A stretch of DNA of 31,639 bases from a virus. Shown piece by piece: positions 4,992 to 10,758 of this stretch. The stretch lies in the IMG/VR virus record IMGVR_UViG_3300035670_000891, positions 1 through 31,639 of that record; one strand, 5' to 3'. Each line of letters starts with the position of its first letter. Position 1 is the stretch's first letter. The notes beneath the pieces are model-generated. The model ran no database searches, was not told where the DNA came from, and was given only the letters and a program-made list of their open reading frames with translations. Made by a program: the position numbers and the translations under genes.

Positions 4992-5021
4992 ATCCTAGCA
5001 AGTGCGGATAACCTTAACCAA
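4992..5021 (-). promoter_or_regulatory. Candidate leftward early promoter with embedded motif
   Basis: On the minus strand, TTGGTT (5021-5016) and TAGGAT (4997-4992) are separated by 18 bases. The spacer contains GTTATCCGC. The predicted start gives a short leader with the AGGAGG site of the 58-aa gene. Confidence 0.45.
5002..5013 (-). repeat. GTTATCCGC motif, copy 2
   Basis: This is the exact inverted copy of GGTTATCCGCAC at 4545-4556. It sits between the -35 and -10 elements of the leftward promoter candidate. Confidence 0.6.
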
Positions 5022-5060
5022 TTGATTTTTGCTATCACTAGGGCCGATAGAAAAATTCAA

Positions 5061-5090
5061 TTGGATTCGCGGATAACTGACCACCATAAT
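5061..5090 (+). promoter_or_regulatory. Candidate rightward early promoter with embedded motif
   Basis: TTGGAT (5061-5066) and CATAAT (5085-5090, five of six consensus bases) are separated by 18 bases. The spacer contains GCGGATAAC (5069-5077), the same 9-base motif as in the leftward promoter. The gene at 5125 would follow after a leader of about 28 bases. Confidence 0.5.
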
Positions 5091-5124
5091 TCGTTTCATC
5101 AGATAAACAACACGGGAGCAAAGC

Positions 5125-5307
5125 ATGATTACCGACGCAGACCGGATCAAGTGGATTGCAGAGAACATCAACTACATGGAACATGGCTCAGGCAAGTACA
5201 ACTTCTGGCCTCATGAGGATTCAGACCCGCACCTTCTGTTTGATGAGAAGTGCGTGGGAATGTCTTTGATCGAATACATCGACTACCGCATTGGAGAACA
5301 GAAATGA
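5125..5307 (+). CDS. Early phage hypothetical protein, 60 aa
   Basis: This is the first gene of the rightward early operon. Its start is supported by ACGGGAGCAAAGC upstream. The sequence MITDADRIKWIAENINYMEH followed by a C-terminal GMSLIEYIDYRI resembles the large group of short phage proteins built around a D-A-x-R-(I/Y)-x-W motif and a C-terminal helix of the type LR-x-AIDAAM, also seen at 816-1193 and 9890-10168. No function is known for the group. The gene overlaps the next start as ATGA, suggesting coupled translation. Confidence 0.72.
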   Translation: MITDADRIKWIAENINYMEHGSGKYNFWPHEDSDPHLLFDEKCVGMSLIEYIDYRIGEQK

Positions 5308-5525
5308 AATCTCCAGTATCGCCAAGGATCGTGGCAGAGGTAGCCAGAATCCAATTCAATTCAGAGTGCAATAGAAAGACGTTCAAGTGCTTCCGTACAG
5401 AGACTCTAGGCCGTCTTCGCGCTGTTGCATCAATAATCCCTGACGACATCGAAGTGATGGGGTGGATTAATGAGGCCAAATTCACTGCTTACGACTATGC
5501 ACCACGTCACAATCTGGAGTGGTAA
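5304..5525 (+). CDS. Early phage hypothetical protein, 73 aa
   Basis: The start at 5304 (MKSPVSPRIVAEVARIQFNS) overlaps the upstream stop as ATGA; a longer in-frame start at 5250 would lie deep inside the preceding gene and is disfavoured. The protein is basic in its N-terminal half (FNSECNRKTFKCFRTETLGR) and more acidic after that. It has no membrane segment or recognisable domain. The tight packing with its neighbours supports translation. Confidence 0.65.
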   Translation: MKSPVSPRIVAEVARIQFNSECNRKTFKCFRTETLGRLRAVASIIPDDIEVMGWINEAKFTAYDYAPRHNLEW

Positions 5526-5527
5526 TC

Positions 5528-5752
5528 ATGAAAGTCAAAGAACACTACTGGGATGCTCACATGGAACAAGAACGGCAGCAACAAGAGATGGAAGAACACA
5601 TGTACGCTTTGACCATGGAAGCCCTGATTGAAGCGGCAAAGCACCTGAAGCAAGAGCAAATGGATGTACTTATGTATCACTGTGGTTTCACTGACAACGA
5701 CCTAAAAGGAGCAGCAAAAAATGAAATTCGCCTCAACTTCCGGCACTTTTGA
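5528..5752 (+). CDS. Early phage hypothetical protein, glutamine/glutamate-rich, 74 aa
   Basis: The sequence begins MKVKEHYWDAHMEQERQQQE and is followed by a predicted helical region rich in Glu, Gln and Met. The ATG at 5528 is preferred over the one at 5519 because GGAG (5516-5519) then lies 8 bases upstream. The 3' end overlaps the next gene by 32 bases, which is long but common in this compact block. It may be an oligomerising helical protein. It is not assigned to a known family. Confidence 0.62.
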   Translation: MKVKEHYWDAHMEQERQQQEMEEHMYALTMEALIEAAKHLKQEQMDVLMYHCGFTDNDLKGAAKNEIRLNFRHF

Positions 5753-6305
5753 AAACCCGCCCGCTGGAGCGCACCCAGCCGTCTGTACCAAGATGATCGA
5801 CATGGGTACGCAAGAAACCACATGGCAGGGTACAACCAAGTTCGCACACAAGGTAAAGATCGTCTTTGAACTGGCTGAGAAGATGAAGGATGGTCGGCCA
5901 TTCCTTACCATGCGAGACTTCACTGTTTCCCTGCACGAGAACGCTGCATTGCGGGCATTCCTTGCGTCATGGCGTGGTCGTGACTTCACCGATGAAGAAC
6001 TGGCAGGTTTCGACCCAAAAGTGCTTATCGGCAAGGGATGCTTGCTGTCCCTGATCGAGAAAGGGGAGTACATCAATATTGACTCCTGTATGCGCCTTCC
6101 GAAAGGCATGGAAGCTCCTGTCCCGGTTGGTGATACGGTGTTCTTCTCACTGTCAGAGTTCGACCAGGCTGAATTCGACAAGCTCTCCGACAGAATCAGG
6201 GAGAAGATCATGAAGTCCCCAGAGTATCAATCACTGAAAGGGGGCACTTCTACCAATCATGGGATGATTAGTAGCACCAATACTGAAGAAGACTGCGTGT
6301 TCTGA
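5721..6305 (+). CDS. Replication-associated protein, probable ssDNA-binding
   Basis: This 194-aa protein starts MKFASTSGTFENPPAGAHPA with an AAGGAG site upstream. Its pattern is a short N-terminal PPAGxHxAxC segment, a beta-rich core with conserved HKVKIVFEL, an LHENAALRAFLASWRGRxF helix, and a KGCLL strand. It matches a group of phage proteins regularly encoded beside PD-(D/E)XK nucleases and helicases, and usually presumed to bind single-stranded DNA. That role is inferred from context; no OB-fold motif is definitive by eye. It sits directly before the nuclease gene with a 2-base gap, so the two are almost certainly co-expressed. Confidence 0.6.
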   Translation: MKFASTSGTFENPPAGAHPAVCTKMIDMGTQETTWQGTTKFAHKVKIVFELAEKMKDGRPFLTMRDFTVSLHENAALRAFLASWRGRDFTDEELAGFDPKVLIGKGCLLSLIEKGEYINIDSCMRLPKGMEAPVPVGDTVFFSLSEFDQAEFDKLSDRIREKIMKSPEYQSLKGGTSTNHGMISSTNTEEDCVF

Positions 6306-6307
6306 CC

Positions 6308-7102
6308 ATGATGCTATCCAAACAACAAGGCTCGGCCTACGCATCACAAGCATGTCACTGGTACGACAAAGACGGCAATCCTGCATATACCGTCAAGAGC
6401 GCAAAGGGTGAAGATCGCCCGACTACTCTACGGGATGCGCGGAAACTCAATCTTTTCCCATCGGTTACTACTATTCTCAAGGTAGCTGCAAACGAAGGAT
6501 TGAACCGCTGGATCAAGTCAAACCTCTTGATGGCTGCGGCAACACTTCCTCGCATCGAGGGTGAATCTGCCGACGAGTGGATCAAGCGTGTTGAAGAAGA
6601 TGCCAAGCAACAGTCTAAGGATGCAGCAGCCCTCGGAACATCAATTCATGCCAGCCTTGAACTCGCATACGAAGGCAAGGATTGGCCTGCTGAACATGAT
6701 CCGCATGTACTTGCGACACGAGATGCTGTAGCAAAGCACTTTGGGCAGCAGGAATGGGCGTCTGAACGGTCTTTTTCCCATGATCTAGGGTTCGGTGGCA
6801 AGATTGATCTGGCAAGCCCAGAAGTCGTTTTAGACTTCAAGACCTCAGCCTTCGATGAGACCAAGAAAGACTCAGAGTTTGGCTACGACGAACATCTGAT
6901 GCAGTTGTCAGCCTATGCAACAGGACTTGGGACACCAAATGCCAGACTAGCCAACGTCTATATCTCCACTACCATCCCTGGCCTTGTAAAGATCAAGGAA
7001 TGGACAAGCGAGGAGTCAGAAAAGGGGATCAAGATGTTTGCTTGCCTGCTGAAGTATTGGCAGGTGAAAAACAAGTACGTCGGAGGTGCAAATGTCACTT
7101 GA
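6308..7102 (+). CDS. PD-(D/E)XK exonuclease (RecB/Cas4-like)
   Basis: The 264-aa protein contains the nuclease core in order: GTSIHASLEL with H114, GKIDL with D167, LDFKTS with D176 and K178, and QLSAYA with Q199 and Y203. This is the arrangement of RecB-family and Cas4-like phage nucleases, which resect DNA ends during recombination-dependent replication or degrade host DNA. An N-terminal segment, LFPSVTTILKVAANEGLNRW, is typical of the phage branch. The start may be 6308 or 6311; neither has a strong ribosome-binding site, so translation is probably coupled to the gene ending at 6305. The nearby helicase, primase and putative ssDNA-binding protein point to a phage replication/recombination module. 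Confidence 0.88.
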   Translation: MMLSKQQGSAYASQACHWYDKDGNPAYTVKSAKGEDRPTTLRDARKLNLFPSVTTILKVAANEGLNRWIKSNLLMAAATLPRIEGESADEWIKRVEEDAKQQSKDAAALGTSIHASLELAYEGKDWPAEHDPHVLATRDAVAKHFGQQEWASERSFSHDLGFGGKIDLASPEVVLDFKTSAFDETKKDSEFGYDEHLMQLSAYATGLGTPNARLANVYISTTIPGLVKIKEWTSEESEKGIKMFACLLKYWQVKNKYVGGANVT

Positions 7103-7304
7103 AATCTACTACGGGGAAAAGTTCATCATCGAGCTTGTCCGATGGTTCGAAGTCAAGGACGGGCATCTTGACACTACGACTATGACCGACAAGTACGCCA
7201 TCCACGGGCGAACCACGGCAACTGAGCCTCAGATTATGAAGTGGGCCAATGATATGGGGTACAAAGTGGTTGCAGTGTGTGACATGGATGCTATCTACAA
7301 TTGA
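7092..7304 (+). CDS. Early phage hypothetical protein, 70 aa
   Basis: The sequence begins MSLEIYYGEKFIIELVRWFE. The ATG at 7092 follows GGAGG at 7082-7086, which favours it over an upstream GTG. The C-terminal part, EPQIMKWANDMGYKVVAVCD, looks like a helix followed by a buried strand. There is no family assignment. It overlaps the end of the nuclease gene by 11 bases. Confidence 0.65.
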   Translation: MSLEIYYGEKFIIELVRWFEVKDGHLDTTTMTDKYAIHGRTTATEPQIMKWANDMGYKVVAVCDMDAIYN

Positions 7305-7312
7305 GTTTTGAT

Positions 7313-7357
7313 AGAAAAATACCATCGCAAAAAGCATCCTGCGGTGGATATTTTTCT
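7313..7357. terminator. Long AT-rich stem-loop, possible terminator or processing site
   Basis: AGAAAAATACCATCGC (7313-7328) pairs with GCGGTGGATATTTTTCT (7341-7357) around a 12-base loop, with one bulge and one mismatch. On the + strand the right arm contains five T residues. It lies just after the stop of the 70-aa gene and before the next probable start, so it could attenuate the operon or act as an RNA processing site. Confidence 0.5.
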
Positions 7358-7384
7358 GATCTAATCTTGAGATGGTGGCTCGAA

Positions 7385-7552
7385 ATGCGTAACTGGCTCT
7401 GGAAACTCTGGTATTCGTACAACTACAGGCTGTGCATGGTTAATGCTTATCTTGCCGACAATCGCTGCGACCACTTGGCTAGGGCTGAGTGTCTTACCAA
7501 GGCTATGGTATGGCAGCGCGAGTATGTCATGTGCGGGAGGAAATTGGTATGA
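7385..7552 (+). CDS. Early phage hypothetical protein, Trp-rich start, 55 aa
   Basis: The sequence begins MRNWLWKLWYSYNYRLCMVN, with a strongly aromatic N-terminus that may contact membrane or nucleic acid, and then a helical, Ala- and Cys-containing part. The first ATG is at 7385. A TTG at 7301 would overlap the preceding stop and add 28 residues, but that extension would be translated through the stem-loop at 7313-7357. The 3' end overlaps the next gene as ATGA. The start is uncertain and the family unknown. Confidence 0.5.
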   Translation: MRNWLWKLWYSYNYRLCMVNAYLADNRCDHLARAECLTKAMVWQREYVMCGRKLV

Positions 7553-7752
7553 AAAACCGTATCGAAGAATCCTTGGAACTCGCCAAGGCGAACATCAGCA
7601 TCGCACTGCAACACATGGACGACACCACCATGATGTACAACCATACGAGCAGGGCTATTCGAACGCTGAAAGAAGTCGAGTACTTGCTATGGCGAGAGAG
7701 CCATACAAGTGGAGGCATGAACACTGAGATTGCCGGGATCACCGACACGTAA
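7549..7752 (+). CDS. Early phage hypothetical protein, helical, 67 aa
   Basis: The sequence begins MKNRIEESLELAKANISIAL, an amphipathic helix that probably continues through HMDDTTMMYNHTSRAIRTLK. The ATG at 7549 follows GGAGGAAATTGGT. It overlaps the previous stop by 4 bases. No domain is recognised. Confidence 0.62.
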   Translation: MKNRIEESLELAKANISIALQHMDDTTMMYNHTSRAIRTLKEVEYLLWRESHTSGGMNTEIAGITDT

Positions 7753-7778
7753 ACTAGTCTAAAACTAAGGAGAAACAA

Positions 7779-8108
7779 ATGAACATTCAAGCAGAAAAAG
7801 TGACCATCAACGGCGTCGATTACATCCGTGCCGACCAAGTGCAAGAAGCGAAGCCAAATGGCAACCGTTACGTTGTGGTTGTAGACAGAGGATGGATTTT
7901 CGCTGGAGACATGAGTATTGTAGAAGTGTTCGGCGAAAAGCACATTCGCCTTGACCGTGCACTACACGTGTTCAAGTGGGAATCTGTTGGCTTTGCCGGG
8001 ATGATTAAAAATACCGAGAAAGCCGATTTACGGCCAATAGACCCCGTGGAAATCCCCTTTGACGCAAAAATCTACCATGTGCAAGTGAGCGATTCATGGG
8101 GGCTCTGA
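7779..8108 (+). CDS. Phage hypothetical protein, 109 aa, upstream of Gly-Tyr repeat
   Basis: A good ribosome-binding site (AAGGAGAAACAA) precedes the ATG. The sequence begins MNIQAEKVTINGVDYIRADQ, then has a beta-rich core with YVVVVDRGWIFAGD and ends in VQVSDSWGL. The first half (a VTINGVxYIR strand followed by VVVVDRGWIFAGD) is a recurring phage module of unknown function. In related phage proteins, as I recall them, this module runs directly into a Gly-rich repeat in a single reading frame. Here the stop at 8106-8108 separates it from the repeat ORF that begins inside it at 8096. The repeat lies in the -1 frame, so either coupled reinitiation or a frameshift at the run of five G (8098-8102) would join them. 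Confidence 0.7.
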   Translation: MNIQAEKVTINGVDYIRADQVQEAKPNGNRYVVVVDRGWIFAGDMSIVEVFGEKHIRLDRALHVFKWESVGFAGMIKNTEKADLRPIDPVEIPFDAKIYHVQVSDSWGL

Positions 8109-8395
8109 CTAGACCAGTCGGCTACGGCAACGGTTACGGCTGCGGCCACGGCTACGGCAACGGCAACGGTTACGGCTACGGCTACGGCTACGGCAACGGC
8201 AACGGCAACGGCTACGGCTACGGCTACGGCAACGTTGACGGCTACGGTGACGGCTACGGTGACGGCAGCGGCAACGGCTACGGCAACGGCAACGGCTACG
8301 GCTACGGCAACGGTTACGGCTACGGCAACGGTGACGGCAGCGGTTACGGCAGCGGTTACGGCACGATCAGGTCAAGCAAGCGCCGCCGACCATAA
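8096..8395 (+). CDS. Gly-Tyr/Gly-Asn dipeptide repeat ORF, 99 aa
   Basis: After MGALTRPV, the ORF is a nearly pure run of about 40 dipeptides, each Gly followed by Tyr, Asn, Asp or Ser, ending in a basic tail (RSSKRRRP). The ATG at 8096 overlaps the upstream gene by 13 bases, with no separate ribosome-binding site. Low-complexity G-Y-G sequence suggests a flexible, self-associating or surface-sticky segment. It may be the C-terminal domain of the 109-aa protein read by a -1 shift rather than an independent protein. Because all repeats are six bases, expansion or contraction would keep the frame. Confidence 0.55.
   Translation: MGALTRPVGYGNGYGCGHGYGNGNGYGYGYGYGNGNGNGYGYGYGNVDGYGDGYGDGSGNGYGNGNGYGYGNGYGYGNGDGSGYGSGYGTIRSSKRRRP
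8120..8362 (+). repeat. Hexanucleotide repeat tract (GGC-NAC type)
   Basis: About 40 imperfect six-base units of the form GGC/T followed by TAC, AAC, GAC or AGC. The third position of the Gly codon is C or T only, and the variable codon always ends in C. Higher-order blocks such as GGCTACGGCAACGGC recur, which suggests growth by slippage or unequal recombination. Confidence 0.92.
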
Positions 8396-8555
8396 GAGCA
8401 ACACCCACCCACGCCAACGTGCTGGCGCGAACACCAGTTTAACAACTGTTACAGAAAGGACTGAAAAGTTGGTCGCAAATCTGAACGGGATAGGCCACCG
8501 TGGGAATAAGGTCGGCGTGGTGTGGGAACCGTGCCGCCTAGATAAGGAGAAGGAA

Positions 8556-8600
8556 ATGAAAACATACTTTGTTGATGAGGAGAAAGAGGAATGGAGATAG
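8556..8600 (+). CDS. Possible 14-aa leader peptide
   Basis: The ORF encodes MKTYFVDEEKEEWR and has an excellent ribosome-binding site (AAGGAGAAGGAA). It ends 10 bases inside the next gene, and its codons for EEKEE form the Shine-Dalgarno sequence of that gene. It may serve only to bring ribosomes to the start at 8591, or be a remnant of a longer gene. Confidence 0.35.
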   Translation: MKTYFVDEEKEEWR

Positions 8601-8761
8601 CGCTTTCGACATACCGTACAGAAAGTAACACCCCAGTCATGTACCGGCTGTTGCAGAAGAAAGACGGTACGATAGTTTTACAAGGGGCGTATCAGTTTTG
8701 GGACAGCGATGGTTGCTGCGGCCACGAATGGCGGGACATTATGACAGAGGTTGAGGAATGA
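8591..8761 (+). CDS. Small phage hypothetical protein, 56 aa
   Basis: The sequence begins MEIALSTYRTESNTPVMYRL and continues with a beta-rich part, DGTIVLQGAYQFWDSDGCCG, ending in HEWRDIMTEVEE. A purine-rich GAGGAGAAAGAGGA precedes the ATG. The WxD...CC...HEW pattern resembles small phage proteins of unknown role. It partly overlaps the possible leader peptide at 8556-8600. Confidence 0.6.
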   Translation: MEIALSTYRTESNTPVMYRLLQKKDGTIVLQGAYQFWDSDGCCGHEWRDIMTEVEE

Positions 8762-8815
8762 TCCTCGATGCGTCCGTCTTAATCCCTTTTTTTTCAGGGC
8801 ATATTCAGAACGGAA

Positions 8816-9157
8816 ATGAATCCAACTGATAAAGAACTACTGGAACTTGCAGCAAAAGCTGGTGATGTTGATGCCGTGTGGATGCCAGAGTTGGAACAGT
8901 TTGCCGCTAATGGCACATCAAATCCTGTGTGGAATCCACTTACTGACGACGGCGATGCACTGCGCTTGGCTGCAAAGCTGGAGATTGACATCGTATATGC
9001 CGACGACGACGTAACAGCGTGGTTTATTGTTGCAAGGCCAGGGTGGGATAACGGTTGCGTGACAACAGCGGAAGAGCCGTATGGTCACGACAAAGTTATG
9101 GCGACTCGACGCGTAGTAGTTCGCGCTGCTGCTGAAATTGGAAAGTGCATGAAATGA
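8816..9157 (+). CDS. Phage hypothetical protein with NPLxDDGDALRLA motif, 113 aa
   Basis: The sequence begins MNPTDKELLELAAKAGDVDA and has a central WNPLTDDGDALRLAAKLEID segment, a signature of a widespread group of phage and prophage early proteins without known function. The start at 8816 is preceded by GAACGGAA. A short hairpin, CCCT-T-run-AGGG (about 8787-8802), lies just upstream. It overlaps the next gene as ATGA. Confidence 0.7.
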   Translation: MNPTDKELLELAAKAGDVDAVWMPELEQFAANGTSNPVWNPLTDDGDALRLAAKLEIDIVYADDDVTAWFIVARPGWDNGCVTTAEEPYGHDKVMATRRVVVRAAAEIGKCMK

Positions 9158-9483
9158 CCGCTATATTTGTTCCCGCAAAAAATCCTTGGGGCGGCAATCC
9201 ACAGGAGGAAGTTGAATCTCTACGTCAGAAAGTGAGAGAGTTGGAAGAGGGGGCTAAGTTCTTCCATGAAATCGAGAACCTAAAGGAGCAGATTGCGGAA
9301 GAAAAGCAACTCCGCCGAGATATCGAGGAGTTCTATGCCGGTGCTGCCATAGATGCCAAGCGGTATCGCAGGTTTGTGGCATACATGATCGGCCCGAGGA
9401 CTGATCTAGATGACGCATTTGTCGCTTCCACAACCAAGGAAGAATATGATGTAATCATAGACGAGGAGACGGAAAATGACTGA
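9154..9483 (+). CDS. Coiled-coil phage protein with DAKRYRRF motif, 109 aa
   Basis: The start at 9154 overlaps the preceding stop. The sequence begins MTAIFVPAKNPWGGNPQEEV and is followed by a heptad-rich coiled coil (VESLRQKVRELEEG...NLKEQIAEEKQL, residues about 20-58). It then has the module DAKRYRRFVAYMIGPRTDLD, a divergent form of the DAERYRWLRR module found in neighbours. The combination of a variable coiled coil with this module is repeated several times in this part of the genome. Confidence 0.65.
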   Translation: MTAIFVPAKNPWGGNPQEEVESLRQKVRELEEGAKFFHEIENLKEQIAEEKQLRRDIEEFYAGAAIDAKRYRRFVAYMIGPRTDLDDAFVASTTKEEYDVIIDEETEND

Positions 9484-9583
9484 CATAGTTGAACGTCTGC
9501 TAGACAAAGGCATGGGGTTGCACCCTGACCAAGTATAAGCAGCTGAGGAAATCAAGAGGCTGCGTAAGACCAGCATCGTATAA
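9476..9583 (+). pseudogene. Broken small phage gene with in-frame stop
   Basis: Translation from 9476 gives MTDIVERLLDKGMGLHPDQV and then TAA at 9536-9538. The same frame continues with AAEEIKRLRKTSIV to a second stop at 9581-9583. Phage proteins of this type usually read LHPDxVxxEAAxEIxRLR without interruption, so the first stop looks like a nonsense mutation. The remaining 20-aa peptide could still be translated. Confidence 0.5.
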
Positions 9584-9599
9584 CGGAGGTTGTAAACAG

Positions 9600-9893
9600 A
9601 TGAGCGAACTACAGGAAGAATATATTTCCAAGTTGGAAGGCACGGTGCGGGAATTGCGCCAGCGGGTAGCGGAGTTGGAGGCGAACGAACGTGCTTATGA
9701 GCGCATCGTCGGAAAGAAATCGTATCAAGAGATTGCGGATGAACTCGCCGCCAGCCAAGCACGAGAGCAACAGTTGCGGGAAGGTCTTGAACAAATTGTT
9801 AGCACCAAATGCACCGTCGGTGATTCTGTGAACATGTTCGCCAGAAGTCTGTTAGCTGTCCAAAACGACAAGTACAAGGAGCCTGAAAAGTGA
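9600..9893 (+). CDS. Coiled-coil phage protein, MSELQEEY paralogue A, 97 aa
   Basis: The sequence begins [20 protein letters not shown] and is mostly coiled coil (KLEGTVRELRQRVAELEANE, then further helices). An ACGGAGG site precedes the start. The first 27 codons are nearly identical in DNA to the start of the gene at 10173, so the two are recent duplicates or share a recombined module. Function is unknown; structural or regulatory oligomerisation is possible. Confidence 0.66.
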   Translation: MSELQEEYISKLEGTVRELRQRVAELEANERAYERIVGKKSYQEIADELAASQAREQQLREGLEQIVSTKCTVGDSVNMFARSLLAVQNDKYKEPEK

Positions 9894-10168
9894 TAGACCT
9901 TGAAGACCAGAAAAGTCGGATCAATAAAGCCTACGCACACACCGTTGGCACAGAGTCGTATGAGCGCCGCTTGTGCGTTGAGGAAATCGAATCCATGCGC
10001 CAACTTGTGAATGAGTTGAAGGATGATGCAGAACGGTATCGGTGGTTGCGTAGAAACTGCACATTCGATTTGAGCGGTGCACCAGGATGTCAGGCATGGT
10101 TCGATTTCCACTGGTTTAGCAGGATTCGCGCAACATGGACGAAGCCATCGCCAAGTACAAGGAGATGA
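9890..10168 (+). CDS. DAERYRWLRR-motif phage protein, 92 aa, C-terminus probably frameshifted
   Basis: A GTG start at 9890 overlaps the previous stop. The protein begins MIDLEDQKSRINKAYAHTVG and has the DDAERYRWLRRNC module at about residues 45-57. Beyond residue 78 it reads RIRATWTKPSPSTRR, unlike relatives. The -1 frame at 10120-10175 instead encodes [18 protein letters not shown], which matches the usual AIDAAM-type ending and lines up with GRDMDGAIDAAM of the gene at 816-1193. A one-base deletion, or a sequence error, near 10117-10128 would explain this. Confidence 0.6.
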   Translation: MIDLEDQKSRINKAYAHTVGTESYERRLCVEEIESMRQLVNELKDDAERYRWLRRNCTFDLSGAPGCQAWFDFHWFSRIRATWTKPSPSTRR

Positions 10169-10172
10169 TGCA

Positions 10173-10556
10173 ATGAGCGAACTACAGGAAGAATATATTT
10201 CTAAGCTGGAAGGCATGGTGCGAGAACTGCGTCAGCAGGTAGCAGCGCTTGAAGATCGCTTGATTACGGATGCTGGAGTAATCGGGGATTTGCAAAGACA
10301 ACTCGCTGCATGTGAGAAGGAGCGGGAGTATAACGTCCAACTTGAATGTGCTGTGGTCAATCTGCGCCAGCAAGTAGTAGAGTTGGAATCTACTTGGCTG
10401 TCGCCGGAAACTTACGAGAAGCTGATGCAGGAAAGGCAAGAGACTTTGCAACAACTCGCCGCCTGCCAAGCCGAGTGCGAAGAAGAAGCCCGACTCAACG
10501 GCATGGGTAGTGAACGCGAAGCTGCGCTCATGGCGAAGCCATCGACGCGGCGATGA
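10173..10556 (+). CDS. Coiled-coil phage protein, MSELQEEY paralogue B, 127 aa
   Basis: The ribosome-binding site AAGGAGATGATGCA lies inside the displaced end of the previous gene. The sequence begins [20 protein letters not shown]. Long heptad stretches follow, including [20 protein letters not shown] and [20 protein letters not shown]. It ends in [13 protein letters not shown], but the -1 frame encodes [14 protein letters not shown] up to 10573, again the typical family ending read out of frame. Paralogue A at 9600 shares only the N-terminal module. Confidence 0.62.
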   Translation: MSELQEEYISKLEGMVRELRQQVAALEDRLITDAGVIGDLQRQLAACEKEREYNVQLECAVVNLRQQVVELESTWLSPETYEKLMQERQETLQQLAACQAECEEEARLNGMGSEREAALMAKPSTRR

Positions 10557-10569
10557 AAGGAGAAAAAGA

Positions 10570-10758
10570 ATGAACCAGAAATTCCAACTAGGCGAGCGGG
10601 TCAAGAAGATCAAGGGTAGTTGGTGGCACGGCACGGTGGTCGGGACATACTCGACCCAATTGACGCCGGAAGGCTACTGCGTTGAATCATGGTACGAAGC
10701 GGGCAGTGTGCAGATTTATCCAGCCGCTGCGCTAGAGAAGTGGGAGCCGTGGAAATGA
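10570..10758 (+). CDS. dfrB-like: R67/DfrB-type dihydrofolate reductase homologue, 62 aa
   Basis: The protein aligns along its length with the SH3-like core of type B (R67) dihydrofolate reductase. [20 protein letters not shown] corresponds to [20 protein letters not shown] of R67, and the second half contains [10 protein letters not shown] and GSVQIYP. The active-site residues known for R67 (Lys32, Gln67, Ile68, Tyr69) correspond to K13, Q48, I49 and Y50, all present. R67-type enzymes are homotetramers that reduce dihydrofolate with NADPH and are intrinsically insensitive to trimethoprim. The gene lacks the roughly 20-residue disordered N-terminus of R67, which is dispensable. A GGAGAAAAAG site precedes the ATG. 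It sits among phage early genes and overlaps the next as ATGA. Activity is untested; a different role for this SH3-like fold in phage is possible. Confidence 0.82.
   Translation: MNQKFQLGERVKKIKGSWWHGTVVGTYSTQLTPEGYCVESWYEAGSVQIYPAAALEKWEPWK

Noticed and set aside
5002-5077. lac-operator resemblance of GCGGATAAC
   Set aside because: Only nine bases match one half of the lac operator and there is no dyad around them; treated as a phage-specific motif instead.
8120-8362. CRISPR array
   Set aside because: The repeats are continuous six-base units with no unique spacers and keep a reading frame.
8396-8555. Further attC or small RNA downstream of the Gly-Tyr repeat
   Set aside because: No RYYYAAC/GTTRRRY pair and no strong stem-loop were found; nothing can be supported here.
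9890-10573. Programmed -1 frameshift signals in the two coiled-coil/WLRR genes
   Set aside because: No slippery heptamer or downstream pseudoknot is evident near 10117-10128 or 10520-10530; deletion or sequence error is more likely.
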